DNA of 32,063 nt from an uncultured Prevotella sp. (GCA_947304695.1 CAMZBS010000015.1:1-32063), one strand, 5' to 3'. Positions 24,101 to 32,063 are shown, counted from the first letter of the stretch. Notes: generated from the letters alone by a model not told the origin. A program made the numbers and translations.

Positions 24101-24215
24101 AAAGGTAAAAGGGTAAAAAAGTTAGAGAGATGATACACAATGTTTTATTCAATATAAGGTTAAAGGCAACGGTAAGAAGAGTTTTACCTTTTTACCTTTT
24201 TACCCTTTTACCTTT
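24101..24215. repeat. 19-bp inverted repeat of TACCTTTT sequence around the tolC start
   Basis: Bases 24101-24119 and 24197-24215 are perfect reverse complements (AAAGGTAAAAGGGTAAAAA and its partner), 77 bases apart, each extended by more degenerate TACCTTTT units. The left arm follows the adaptor stop; the right arm lies inside the TolC-like gene and encodes VLPFYLFTLLPL of its signal peptide. In RNA the arms could pair and enclose the start codon at 24130. Confidence 0.8.
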
Positions 24216-25485
24216 ACATTCAGCTGCCCAGCAGCCATGGACGCTACAGCAGTGCATAGACTATGCCTTGGAGCATAACATTTCGGTACGCCAGCGTGAG
24301 AACATGGTGTTGCAGCAGCAGGTGCAGGTGGCCAACGCCAAGAGTCAGCGACTGCCCGACCTCAGTGCTTCGGCAGGCCAGAACTTCTCCTTTGGCCGTG
24401 GTCTGACGTCGGAGAACACGTACACCAATACCAACACCTCGTCGACATCGTTCTCCTTGGGCACCAGTGTGCCTATCTTCACTGGCTTCCGTATTCCCAA
24501 TTCCATTGCTGTGAACCGCCTGAACCTGCAGGCAGCCACGGCTGAGTTGGAGAAGGCCAAGAACGACATCCGCATGCAGGTGGCTCAGGAGTATGTGCAG
24601 ATTCTCTATTACATGGAAATCAGCGAGGTGGCACACCGCCAGATTCAGATAGACTCCGTACAGGTAGCCCGTCTGCAGGCGTTGATAGACAATGGCAAGG
24701 CCAGCCTGGCAGAGTTGTCACAGCAGAAGGCCACGTTGGCTCAGAGCCATCTCACTGCCACACAGGCCGACAACAACACCCGCCTGGCCCTGCTCACATT
24801 GTCGCAGTTGCTGGAGCTGCCCACGCCGGAAAATTTCACCGTTCAGAGTTTGGTGTGGAAAACGGAGAGTGGAGAGGTTCCCACTCCCGACCAGATTTTT
24901 GCTGAAGCCCTGACTACGCGTCCTGAGATTCAGGCTGAGCACCTGCGTCTGTCAGCTGCTGAGAAGAACATTGACATTGCCCGTTCCGGGTGGTATCCGC
25001 AGCTGTCGTTCAGCGCAGGACTGGGCAGCAACTACTATCGCACGTCGGGCTTTAAGGCCGATGGCTTCGCCAAGCAGCTGAAGAACAACTTCAGCCAGTA
25101 CCTGGGTCTGAACCTGAGCGTGCCCATCTTCGACCGTTTCTCGACCCGCAACAGCGTGAGAAGTGCCAAGCTGGAGCGCGAGAACCAGTTGCTGTCGCTC
25201 GACAACACCAAGAAGCAGCTCTACAAGGAGATTCAGCAGGCTTATTTTAATACGGTGGCTTCCAGTGAGAAGCTGAAGAGCAGTGAACAAGCCTGTGAGA
25301 GTGCGGCCGATGCTTTCCGTCTGGTACAGGCCAAATATGAGAACGGAAAGTCTACCATTACCGAGTTCAATGAGTCGAAGAACAACTACCTGCGGTCGTC
25401 CAGTGACTTGACCCAGGCCCGTTACGAATATCTTTATCAGCAGGCGCTTATCCGCTTTTACCGGGGACAGCCACTCAGCTTCTGA
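24130..25485 (+). CDS. TolC-family outer-membrane efflux protein
   Basis: This is the outer-membrane channel of the tripartite pump encoded upstream. After a signal peptide (about 1-34, cleavage likely after HSAA) the mature part begins QQPWTLQQCIDYALEHN, the classic start of the OEP domain, and contains two OEP repeats with FTGFRIPNSIAVNRLNLQ near 115 and SVPIFDRFSTRNSVRSAKL near 330. The 451 residues are of usual length. The hydrophobic core of the signal peptide is translated from a TACCTTTT simple repeat, and residues KTESGEVP (near 245) overlap a GGAGAGTGGAGAG repeat also found in recG. No other in-frame ATG could supply a signal peptide. A strong terminator begins at the last base of the stop codon. 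Confidence 0.93.
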   Translation: MIHNVLFNIRLKATVRRVLPFYLFTLLPLHSAAQQPWTLQQCIDYALEHNISVRQRENMVLQQQVQVANAKSQRLPDLSASAGQNFSFGRGLTSENTYTNTNTSSTSFSLGTSVPIFTGFRIPNSIAVNRLNLQAATAELEKAKNDIRMQVAQEYVQILYYMEISEVAHRQIQIDSVQVARLQALIDNGKASLAELSQQKATLAQSHLTATQADNNTRLALLTLSQLLELPTPENFTVQSLVWKTESGEVPTPDQIFAEALTTRPEIQAEHLRLSAAEKNIDIARSGWYPQLSFSAGLGSNYYRTSGFKADGFAKQLKNNFSQYLGLNLSVPIFDRFSTRNSVRSAKLERENQLLSLDNTKKQLYKEIQQAYFNTVASSEKLKSSEQACESAADAFRLVQAKYENGKSTITEFNESKNNYLRSSSDLTQARYEYLYQQALIRFYRGQPLSF

Positions 25486-25531
25486 AAAGGAAATGGCCTG
25501 AACGCATCCATCGTTCAGGCCATTTCCTTTT
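25485..25531. terminator. Strong bidirectional terminator between convergent genes
   Basis: A perfect 20-bp stem (25485-25504 with 25512-25531) with a 7-nt loop starts AAAAGG and ends CCTTTT. It ends the plus-strand export operon and can also serve the minus-strand gene that stops at 25559. Confidence 0.9.
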
Positions 25532-25558
25532 ATGAGTGTCCGCTAAAAACGTTTTTTC

Positions 25559-28225
25559 TTACTTCACCAGCACTTTCCGGGTCTGTCCCTTCTCGTCGGT
25601 CACGATGTTCAGGCCGCGCTGTAGCTTCTCCAGACGCATGCCGCTCAGGCTGTGAATGGCCTTGCGGACAACCTTCGTCTCGTTGGCCACCTCGCTGATA
25701 CCGGCAGCTGACTCGTTCAAGGCAATGACGTAGATGTTGTAGAAGCCGGCCTTCGAACCGCCGTCGGCATGACGGGCACGCAGATAGACCTCATCTTCAC
25801 CGCCGTAGATGCGCACGAACTTCTGATACAGACGCTGGCCCTTGTCAAGTACGCAGGTATCGCCAATCTGGTTCCATGTCGTCTCGGTAGCGTCGCCCTC
25901 AATGTCGTCGCCCGTCTCGAACACGCACTTTGGACCCGTGCCGCTGTTGCCGTTCGAGATATAGCTGATGATGGCAAACGGGCCCTTGAGCTTCTTTGTG
26001 GTATAGATCATGGCACTGCGCGGGTCACCGCCATTGGTGTTCCACTCGCTCAGGTTCAGGTAGAAGTCAGTGACAGGATACTGGTCTGCAAACTCAAACT
26101 CGTCGACCGTAGCGGGGTTATAGGCATTTCCGTTGCCCACTTCCTTGCCAGGCTTGATGGTGATTTCCTCAACGATCAGCTGTCCGCGTGAGCGAACGGC
26201 CCAGCCGTTCTGGAAGTCGAACTTCTCCTCGGCATTCTTCGGGTACACATATTCTATGTCGCCAGCCTCATTCTCCACCGAGTCGATGGGTTCGGCCTCC
26301 GTGTTCCAGTAAGGATAGGTCGTCTTGCTCTTACCCCAGCTGAAGAAGTAAGCTGTCTTCGAGTCGCTGTTGGTCAGTGTGCCAGTGGCGATGGGTGCTG
26401 TGTAGTATTCCTCTTTGTTGGCATCCATCTGAGCCAGCGTCTCACCGAACTGGATGGGCTTCTCGATGGTAATCTCCTGCTGTGCCAGCTCCGAGGCCAC
26501 CAGCTCCTGACTGGCTGTGAAGGCTGTGAGGGTCTTCGGGGTCATCAGCGTGATAGGCTCCGTGTACTTCGTCGACTTGGTGCTGTCGTTGCTGCCTTCA
26601 TAGTTGTAGAAGATGCTCACGTCGCTGTTGTCTGTAGACAGGGTCACCGTGGTGATGATACCGTCTTGTGTGGCAGCAATCGTAGGCACGGGAGCCTGAT
26701 CCTTCAGGTCTACAGCCTGTTCGGCCACGTCGCTCAGCAGATAGCCGTCGCCTTGGACTACGGCCTTCACCGTCACACCGGCGGTGCTGATGTTGATAGG
26801 CTCCGTATAGAGCGTGCTCTCAGTGGTGGGCGTGGTGCCGTCGATGGTGTAGAATATCTGCGGACTGGGCACGGTACTGCTCAGCACAACATTGGTGTTC
26901 TGGTTCTTATATTGCAGTTTGATGGCAGGCTTCGGAGCCGGAGTCACCTTCGACTTCGAGTTCATGACGGTCTGCAGGGCGTTGGCCAGCAGTTTCTCGT
27001 TGTTGGCATTGGGCAGGTAGAGGTAGCCGTTATGACTGATGTTATGGATGTGGATGGCTGCCAGGTCGGGGTTCTCCATGTCGGTGGCCAGCACCTGGTC
27101 GTTGGCAAACAGACCAGCCAGCGTCACACACTGGTAGTTGCTTCCCAGCGAGATGCCCGTGATGCCTTCGTCTTCAATGATCTCCACGTCGCGGAACAGG
27201 GCGTGATTCTTGTCCTTCAGGATGATAAACTCCGACGAGCTCTCCGTCAGCGTACCCATGCCCCAAGCCTCATAGACGGCAGGATTCAGGTTCAGCGTGG
27301 GAACGAACGGACGGATGTCCTTCAGCGAGGCGATGGCCTCGGCATTGTCTACCGAAGGACTGACGACGATGGCGTCGTAATCCTCCAGCGCTTCCAGCGT
27401 GAGGGCGGCGGTAGCAGCCACAGGCTCCACCACGTAGGTCTCGCTTCCGCTCAGTGCGGTATAGGCAGCGTCGCTGGCATAGTCACCTCCATGCAGGAAG
27501 GCCACCTTCGACTTCTGGTCGGCTGTGCCCACCTCGATGTTGTAGATGTGGCAGCCGTTGGTGTTGTACACCTGGATGTCCACGGTACCGTCGTCGTTGG
27601 TCGTGGCACCTTCAGGCAGTTCCCAGTTCTCCCAGGTGTAGGTGTCCTGTGTGGTGGGCTTGAAAGCCTCGCCAATCTGGTTGGCATCGTTGGTGCAGTC
27701 ACCGGCATAGAGGGCCACACCGCGGGAGTCTGATGCCTTATGGCTTTCCACCGTCATGGTAATCTTCTGGCCGATGCGTACCTTGGGAATGACGAAGCAG
27801 TAGATGCGTGCACTGGCACTCTTGGCATTGCCACCGCCTAACCACAGATACTGCGGACCGGCATAGTCGTTCAGGGCCGTAGGATAGTCCACGGCAAGGG
27901 CCAGTGAGCGTTTGGCCGTATAAGTGGTGTTCCACACCAGTCCTTCCGTCTCGGCAATCACAGCACCGTTGGCCATCAGATAGCCGTCGGCCGACACGTT
28001 GTCACCGTAGGACCAGAAGCAGACGCCGTTGCCCGGGGTTGTGGCACCGGAGGTGCTCTTCTCAATATCCGACCAACTGCCACCCAACTGGCCTTTCAGG
28101 GCCTCCGTGTTCAGGTTGTCAATGGTCTGGGCGCTCCACTGCGTGAAGTCCCACTTTCGATAGCCCTGTGCGTTGACTGTCAGGGCCAGCGCGAGGAGCA
28201 TGGTTAAAGTAAAGATTTTTTTCAT
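25559..28225 (-). CDS. Large secreted multidomain protein with chitobiase-like repeats, paralogue 1
   Basis: Function unknown. The 888-residue product has a signal peptide (1 to about 19, ending VNAQ), a 'KWDFTQWSAQTIDNL' N-terminal domain of the kind seen on secreted Prevotella carbohydrate-active proteins (about 22-230), an unassigned Rossmann-like domain (about 240-415) with HIHNISHNGYLYLP near 389-403, two chitobiase/beta-hexosaminidase C-terminal-like repeats (about 452-490, FYTIDGTTPTTESTLYTEPI, and 530-555), a beta-rich region, and a C-terminal HSLSGMRLEKLQRGLNIV...RKVLVK tail resembling a secretion/sorting domain. No glycosidase catalytic motif is recognised. The longer frame to 28276 runs through the promoter; ATG 28225 (MKKIFTL) gives a proper signal peptide. 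It shares its whole layout with the next gene. Confidence 0.8.
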   Translation of the reverse strand: MKKIFTLTMLLALALTVNAQGYRKWDFTQWSAQTIDNLNTEALKGQLGGSWSDIEKSTSGATTPGNGVCFWSYGDNVSADGYLMANGAVIAETEGLVWNTTYTAKRSLALAVDYPTALNDYAGPQYLWLGGGNAKSASARIYCFVIPKVRIGQKITMTVESHKASDSRGVALYAGDCTNDANQIGEAFKPTTQDTYTWENWELPEGATTNDDGTVDIQVYNTNGCHIYNIEVGTADQKSKVAFLHGGDYASDAAYTALSGSETYVVEPVAATAALTLEALEDYDAIVVSPSVDNAEAIASLKDIRPFVPTLNLNPAVYEAWGMGTLTESSSEFIILKDKNHALFRDVEIIEDEGITGISLGSNYQCVTLAGLFANDQVLATDMENPDLAAIHIHNISHNGYLYLPNANNEKLLANALQTVMNSKSKVTPAPKPAIKLQYKNQNTNVVLSSTVPSPQIFYTIDGTTPTTESTLYTEPINISTAGVTVKAVVQGDGYLLSDVAEQAVDLKDQAPVPTIAATQDGIITTVTLSTDNSDVSIFYNYEGSNDSTKSTKYTEPITLMTPKTLTAFTASQELVASELAQQEITIEKPIQFGETLAQMDANKEEYYTAPIATGTLTNSDSKTAYFFSWGKSKTTYPYWNTEAEPIDSVENEAGDIEYVYPKNAEEKFDFQNGWAVRSRGQLIVEEITIKPGKEVGNGNAYNPATVDEFEFADQYPVTDFYLNLSEWNTNGGDPRSAMIYTTKKLKGPFAIISYISNGNSGTGPKCVFETGDDIEGDATETTWNQIGDTCVLDKGQRLYQKFVRIYGGEDEVYLRARHADGGSKAGFYNIYVIALNESAAGISEVANETKVVRKAIHSLSGMRLEKLQRGLNIVTDEKGQTRKVLVK

Positions 28226-28263
28226 ATCGACAGTTTTTAGTTTATAATATAGTTGTATGATTG

Positions 28264-28294
28264 CAAAATTACACAAAAAAGCCGAACTTCCAAA
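28264..28294 (-). promoter_or_regulatory. Promoter of secreted paralogue 1
   Basis: On the minus strand TTTG (28294-28291), a 19-nt spacer and TAATTTTG (28271-28264) fit the consensus exactly. The -33 element lies in the loop of the upstream gene's terminator. The promoter also shows that the frame extending to 28276 is not the real start. Confidence 0.8.
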
Positions 28295-28311
28295 GGAAAG
28301 CCCGGCTTTTT
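28276..28311 (-). terminator. Terminator after secreted paralogue 2
   Basis: A 9-bp stem AAAAAGCCG / CGGCTTTTT (28276-28284 with 28303-28311) with an internal partial stem gives a T-run on the minus strand. It follows the stop of the 28343-30931 gene. Confidence 0.75.
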
Positions 28312-28342
28312 CGTCTATTATTTTGTACGTAAACGTTTACGC

Positions 28343-30931
28343 TTACTTCATCATCACCTTGCGCACCTGACCGTTGCCCGTCACCACGATGTTCAGGCCA
28401 CGCTGCAGCTTGTTGGTACGCATGCCGCTGAGGCTGTAGATGCCGGCGGCAGCCTTGGTTGTTGCGGGTGCAAGGATCTCCTCGATGCCGGTCAGCTCCT
28501 GATTCAGCTCTTCAAGCAGGGCCTTCGACTTCTCGCCCTGGTTGGCCACGTAGATGTCGAACACCTTCGGGCCTCCCGAAGCTGCCTCCTCAGTCACACG
28601 CACATACACCTCGTCACTGCCGTTGTAGCTGTTGGTGTACTTGCTCCACAGACGGCTCTGGCCCGTCTTCGCAATCTCGCCGATGGTCGTCCACTCCAGA
28701 CTGTCGGCCGACACCTGCACGAGCAGCGGACCGCCCTGCATGTTGGCCAGCACGACCACGTCGAGCGGGGCCTGGTACTTGTTGATGGACTGGATGGAGC
28801 CGTTGCCAGGCTCGCCAGACTGGAACTTATAGAATTGGATGTCGTTCTTCGTGATGGGGAACAGCGGGTCTACGTCGGTGGAGTACATCGGGTTGTAGTT
28901 GCTGTTATCGCCGAAGTTGGTGGTCTGTGCCGTGGTGTTCTGCCAGATGAGGCAGGTGCCGCGGCTGGTGAGCACCCATTCGGGATTCTCGCCCGCCTCG
29001 CTCACGACCTCGTAGGGACGCAGGTCTTCGTCGCTGTGGGTGACCACTTCAATCTCGTCGCCCGTCTCAGGGTCGGTCTCGATGGTGGTGGTGCCTTCGC
29101 CGATGTACATCGAGACAGCCGAGGCACCCCAGGAGAACATGCCCTTGCCGTTGGCCACCGACAGACCGGCAGCGTTGTTGTCGCCTGTCCACTGTGGGGC
29201 AGCGAAGTGTCCGGCCACGTCAATCACCACGCGGGGCTGCTGAACCAGCACGCGCTGGGTGGTAGGCTCTGAGAACACCTCTCCGCCCGTCACGGCAAAC
29301 GCGGTCACGTTCTGCGGCATGGTAATCTCAACGGCCACCGAGTCCACATACTTCGTAGACTTCAGCGTGTCGGTTCCGGCATCGGTGAAGTTGTACCAGA
29401 TGTCGGCATCTTCGCTCTCGCAGGTGATGGTCACGGTGGTCTTCTCGCCCTGCATCTCATAGCTGATGGCAGGTGTCTTGGGCTGTTCCTTGATGAGCAC
29501 GTCCAGCGAGGCCACGTTGCTCAGCGTGTAGCCTTCGGCAATGGCCACGGCCTTCACCGTGCAGGGCTGTGTCAGTGTGATCTCACCCTCGTAAAGTGTG
29601 CTTTCCAGCGTAGGCTCCGAACCGTCAGTGGTATAGAATACCTGTGCCTTGGGCAGCGACGGGGCTTTGATGCTCACGAGTGTCTGTTGGTGCTTGTACA
29701 CCCGGTTGATGACAGGTGCGTTGGCAGCTGTGATGTCTGCTTTCGAGCTTTGCAGCATGTTGATGGCGTTGTCCACCATCAGCAGGGCCTCGGGGGTGAT
29801 GTCGGCATCGTCGAAGGGCAGGAACACATAGCCGTTGTGCCGGATGTTGTGGGTGTGGATGGCCACGGCCTCTTCATTGTCGTAGGCGGTAGCCAATACG
29901 GGATCGTCAGCGAAGTACTCGCCCAGGGTCACGCCCAGCATGGCCTCACCGTTGTTCACCTGCATGCCCACAATGCCCTCGTCTTCAATCACGGGCACGT
30001 TCTGGAACAGTTCGCTCTTCGTGTTCTTCAGCACGATGAGGTTGCCGCAGGGCACGGTCTCACCGTAGCCCCAGGCTGCATAGAGACTGGCGTTCAGGTT
30101 GAGCACGGGCGTCCAGGGCAGAACTTCCTTCAGCACGTCGGCGGTCTTCCCGGCGGTCACGGTGCGGCCCACCACGGTCACTGCGTAGTCACGCAGGGCT
30201 TCGGCTGTCAGCTCGGTGGCATCTGCCACGATGGGGTTCACGTCGTAGAGTTCATTGGCCTGCAGGTAGGTCAGCACCTGGTCGCTCTTGGCACCGTCGT
30301 AGAGGTAGGCCACCTTCGTTGCCTGGACGGCATCGCCCTCGCCGATGACAATCTTGTAGAAGTGCATGCCGCCTGTCAAAGCTGACAACTTCACGTTGGT
30401 GGTCTCGGTGTTGCTGTTGATCAGCACGACTGTTGCTTGTCCTGCCGACCGGAACTCGGTAGTACCCTCTTCGTCGGCAACACCAGCCGTCGACACCTTG
30501 AAGCCGCGGTCGGCCTTTCCGCCGTGTGAGCTGTAGGTCACGGTGATCTTCTCACCTGCGGGCACGTCGGGAATGGTGATGGCATCCTCGCCCTTGGCAC
30601 CGTTCAACCACACATGGGTGTCGTCGCTGCCTTCCTGATACACGATGTTCAAGTGCTTGGCCGATGCAGCATGGAAGATGATGCCCTTGGTCTCAGGGAT
30701 GATCCACTCTTCTCCGTTCACCTCGCACGAAGCCTCGGTATTGCCTTTTCGTGCTTTCGACTCTGCCCATTTCTTGGCTCCACTCTCGCTGGGCGTCCAG
30801 TTTTTTGTGTCGGCCTCTAAGTTGGCAATCGTCGTTGCACTGAAGCCTTTGGTGAAGTCCCATGTCTTGCGTTGTGCATTGGCGCATACGGCCAGGCACA
30901 TCAGCAGTGTTAAAGTAAAGAATTTCTTCAT
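28343..30931 (-). CDS. Large secreted multidomain protein with chitobiase-like repeats, paralogue 2
   Basis: Function unknown. The 862 residues follow the same plan as the neighbouring 888-residue protein: signal peptide (1 to about 19, ending ANAQ), KTWDFTKGFSATTIANL domain (about 21-205), Rossmann-like domain (about 210-385) with IHTHNIRHNGYVFLP near 356-370, two chitobiase-like repeats (about 428-465, FYTTDGSEPTLESTLYEG, and 505-535), a beta-rich region ending DEVYVRVTEEAASGGPKVFDIYV, and the tail YSLSGMRTNKLQRGLNIV...KVMMK. Shared extra motifs include LNLN..(V/L)Y.AWG and VIEDEGI.G. The two genes are transcribed separately, each with its own promoter, so this is a tandem duplication that has diverged. 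Confidence 0.8.
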   Translation of the reverse strand: MKKFFTLTLLMCLAVCANAQRKTWDFTKGFSATTIANLEADTKNWTPSESGAKKWAESKARKGNTEASCEVNGEEWIIPETKGIIFHAASAKHLNIVYQEGSDDTHVWLNGAKGEDAITIPDVPAGEKITVTYSSHGGKADRGFKVSTAGVADEEGTTEFRSAGQATVVLINSNTETTNVKLSALTGGMHFYKIVIGEGDAVQATKVAYLYDGAKSDQVLTYLQANELYDVNPIVADATELTAEALRDYAVTVVGRTVTAGKTADVLKEVLPWTPVLNLNASLYAAWGYGETVPCGNLIVLKNTKSELFQNVPVIEDEGIVGMQVNNGEAMLGVTLGEYFADDPVLATAYDNEEAVAIHTHNIRHNGYVFLPFDDADITPEALLMVDNAINMLQSSKADITAANAPVINRVYKHQQTLVSIKAPSLPKAQVFYTTDGSEPTLESTLYEGEITLTQPCTVKAVAIAEGYTLSNVASLDVLIKEQPKTPAISYEMQGEKTTVTITCESEDADIWYNFTDAGTDTLKSTKYVDSVAVEITMPQNVTAFAVTGGEVFSEPTTQRVLVQQPRVVIDVAGHFAAPQWTGDNNAAGLSVANGKGMFSWGASAVSMYIGEGTTTIETDPETGDEIEVVTHSDEDLRPYEVVSEAGENPEWVLTSRGTCLIWQNTTAQTTNFGDNSNYNPMYSTDVDPLFPITKNDIQFYKFQSGEPGNGSIQSINKYQAPLDVVVLANMQGGPLLVQVSADSLEWTTIGEIAKTGQSRLWSKYTNSYNGSDEVYVRVTEEAASGGPKVFDIYVANQGEKSKALLEELNQELTGIEEILAPATTKAAAGIYSLSGMRTNKLQRGLNIVVTGNGQVRKVMMK

Positions 30932-30971
30932 TTGTTTTGTTGTTAGTTATTTATGCGGTATATTTTGGCTG

Positions 30972-30979
30972 CAAAATTA
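30972..30979 (-). promoter_or_regulatory. Candidate -7 box for secreted paralogue 2
   Basis: Minus-strand TAATTTTG, identical to the -7 element of paralogue 1, lies 41 bases before the ATG. A weak CTTG is 20 nt further upstream (31003-31000). Confidence 0.6.
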
Positions 30980-31062
30980 TATAAAAAAGGTGGGAACAGC
31001 AAGCGGAGCATACATCACTTTTTGATTTTGTACCTTGTTTTTTGGTCTTGGCATCTACAAAC

Positions 31063-31104
31063 ACTCATCCCTAAAACGACCCGAAGGCCGTTTTAGGGAT
31101 GAGT
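31063..31104. repeat. 16-bp inverted repeat beyond the Rpn gene
   Basis: ACTCATCCCTAAAACG (31063-31078) and its exact complement (31089-31104) flank 10 bases. It lies 18 bases past the Rpn-type gene's stop. There is no T-run on either side, so a standard terminator is unlikely; a dispersed repeat or structural RNA hairpin is equally possible. Confidence 0.75.
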
Positions 31105-31122
31105 CAAGCAAAGACTTAAAGA

Positions 31123-31977
31123 TTAGTCAAGAGAGCCAATCTGTTCTTCGGTCAGACCAGTTGCTTTTGCGATGTCTGCAACGCTAAGTCCCATTGATTT
31201 CAAGTTCCGGGCTACAGCCATCTTTCCTTCAGCGACACCTTCTGCCTTCCCTTTCTCATGCCCCAAGTCCCATTGTCCTTGCATCACGGCCACGGTGTCT
31301 CGGTATTTGCGGAGGTTCTCATCATAGTTCCGGCGTTCCTCTTTCGAGAGAGAAGACACGTCGGCAATGCTTGCCATCTTCTGGAACACGGCATCCTGGG
31401 CCAGCCAGGGCAGTCGCTTCAAAACATCCATATTCTTCAATGTATAAATAATCTTTTCAAATATCGTTACGCAGTCATCGACATCCTTGTTGAAATAGGG
31501 CAGCTGGAGGTATATCAGTCGGATCTTGTCGCTGAACTGTTTCTTGTGGACGAAGTCCATCAGTCCGACATCCGTACGGAACTCTGATGAAATGTCCGCC
31601 AGCTTGAAGTTCAGGAAGGCGATCAGATAGACTGCCTTCACATCATTGTAGTTCCACTCAGACCCTGGCTCCCCCTGACGGGAGATGGAGCGGGCAATGT
31701 AGTAGATACTTCGGTTCTTGAAGTAGGACTGGTAGCGGTTCTGCATCTCTACCAGGATGTGCTCGCCTGTGTTCGTCTCACAGTAGATGTCATAGATCAG
31801 CGACCGGTCGTCAACAGACTCGCCGGGCTGTTCCTTGTCCAGGAACTTCAGGTCAAGGATATGATGCTCTCCCTCCAGCAGGGCGTTGAGGAAGGTAATC
31901 AGCACTGGCTTCGAGACTTCCTGCCCGAAGATGCGCTTGAAACCTACGTCCGTGAAGGGATTGATGAATTTGCTCAT
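31123..31977 (-). CDS. Rpn family PD-(D/E)XK nuclease / transposase-like protein
   Basis: Members of this family (PDDEXK_2, Rpn/YhgA-like) are nucleases that promote recombination, often annotated as transposases; most copies are chromosomal and their role in the host is unclear. The 284 residues begin MSKFINPFTDVGFKRIFG, the canonical start. The nuclease core has LIYDIYCETNTGEHILVEMQ near 60-80, with Asp, Glu and Gln in the catalytic positions (Gln replacing Lys is usual here), then YYIARSIS and YLIAFLNF. The C-terminus carries GHEKGKAEGVAEGK repeats and a short helical end typical of the family. The open frame extends to 32034, but the promoter lies inside that extension, which supports the ATG at 31977. 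I see no terminal inverted repeats around it. Confidence 0.93.
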   Translation of the reverse strand: MSKFINPFTDVGFKRIFGQEVSKPVLITFLNALLEGEHHILDLKFLDKEQPGESVDDRSLIYDIYCETNTGEHILVEMQNRYQSYFKNRSIYYIARSISRQGEPGSEWNYNDVKAVYLIAFLNFKLADISSEFRTDVGLMDFVHKKQFSDKIRLIYLQLPYFNKDVDDCVTIFEKIIYTLKNMDVLKRLPWLAQDAVFQKMASIADVSSLSKEERRNYDENLRKYRDTVAVMQGQWDLGHEKGKAEGVAEGKMAVARNLKSMGLSVADIAKATGLTEEQIGSLD

Positions 31978-32007
31978 GATGACGCTTTTTAAAGTGTTCT
32001 CTGCCGA

Positions 32008-32039
32008 CAAAAGTAAGAAATTATTGGGAAACATCCAAA
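32008..32039 (-). promoter_or_regulatory. Promoter of the Rpn-type gene
   Basis: On the minus strand TTTG (32039-32036), a 20-nt spacer and TACTTTTG (32015-32008) match the consensus. The predicted start of transcription is about 24 bases before the ATG at 31977. Confidence 0.75.
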
Positions 32040-32063
32040 GAAAAAGCCGATTTTTTACACAAA

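Noticed and set aside
26666..27733. 355-codon plus-strand open frame opposite secreted paralogue 1
   Set aside because: The composition is that of an antisense shadow and no recognisable domain or start context is present; the minus-strand gene has a signal peptide, repeats and a C-terminal tail.
31978..32034. Longer N-terminus for the Rpn-type protein
   Set aside because: This segment contains a consensus promoter for the gene and precedes the canonical MSKFINPFTDVGFKRIFG start.

Overview
The window looks like a chromosomal segment of a Prevotella-type member of the Bacteroidetes. The evidence is several promoters of the TTTG-N19-21-TAnnTTTG type, a 1094-residue Oar-like TonB-dependent receptor, a DUF4831 protein, the hpt-adk-obgE-pgeF gene order, and two large secreted proteins ending in a Prevotella-style 'SLSGMR..KLQRGLNIV' tail. 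Coding DNA is visibly GC-rich, and the spacers are AT-rich and full of short repeats. I saw no tRNA, rRNA, CRISPR array, prophage or complete insertion sequence.

Layout. Bases 1-352 are non-coding and hold two related palindromes and a 22-nt tandem repeat. Bases 353-2981 (minus) carry nnr (NAD(P)HX repair) followed by a DUF4831 gene. The spacer before hpt holds a broken RhuM-family remnant. Bases 3378-6588 (plus) carry hpt, adk, obgE and pgeF, with a terminator and a new promoter between adk and obgE. A stand-alone TonB-dependent receptor (6741-10025) lies between two strong hairpins. Bases 10315-14791 (minus) carry a DJ-1/PfpI protein, ispD and recG, then an M23/LysM cell-wall peptidase. At 14911-17491 (plus) nadK is followed one base later by an ABC exporter.

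Bases 17724-25485 are an eight-gene plus-strand export operon: ABC ATPase, membrane protein, YtrA-type GntR repressor, MacB-type ATPase, two separate MacB-type permeases, periplasmic adaptor and TolC-like outer-membrane factor. A palindrome overlapping the start of transcription is the probable operator of the embedded repressor. Bases 25559-30931 (minus) encode two paralogous secreted multidomain proteins. The window ends with an Rpn-type PD-(D/E)XK nuclease/transposase-like gene (minus).

The most unusual aspect is the behaviour of short low-complexity repeats. They form palindromic arrays with 21-23-nt spacing between genes. They also appear to have entered coding sequence: in the signal peptide of the TolC-like protein, in a segment of RecG, in a segment of one MacB-type permease, and at the ispD/recG junction. 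The conserved His-rich motif HxHNIxHNGYxxLP in the two secreted paralogues is the best lead to an uncharacterised protein domain. Family assignments come from reading motifs; no database search was run.
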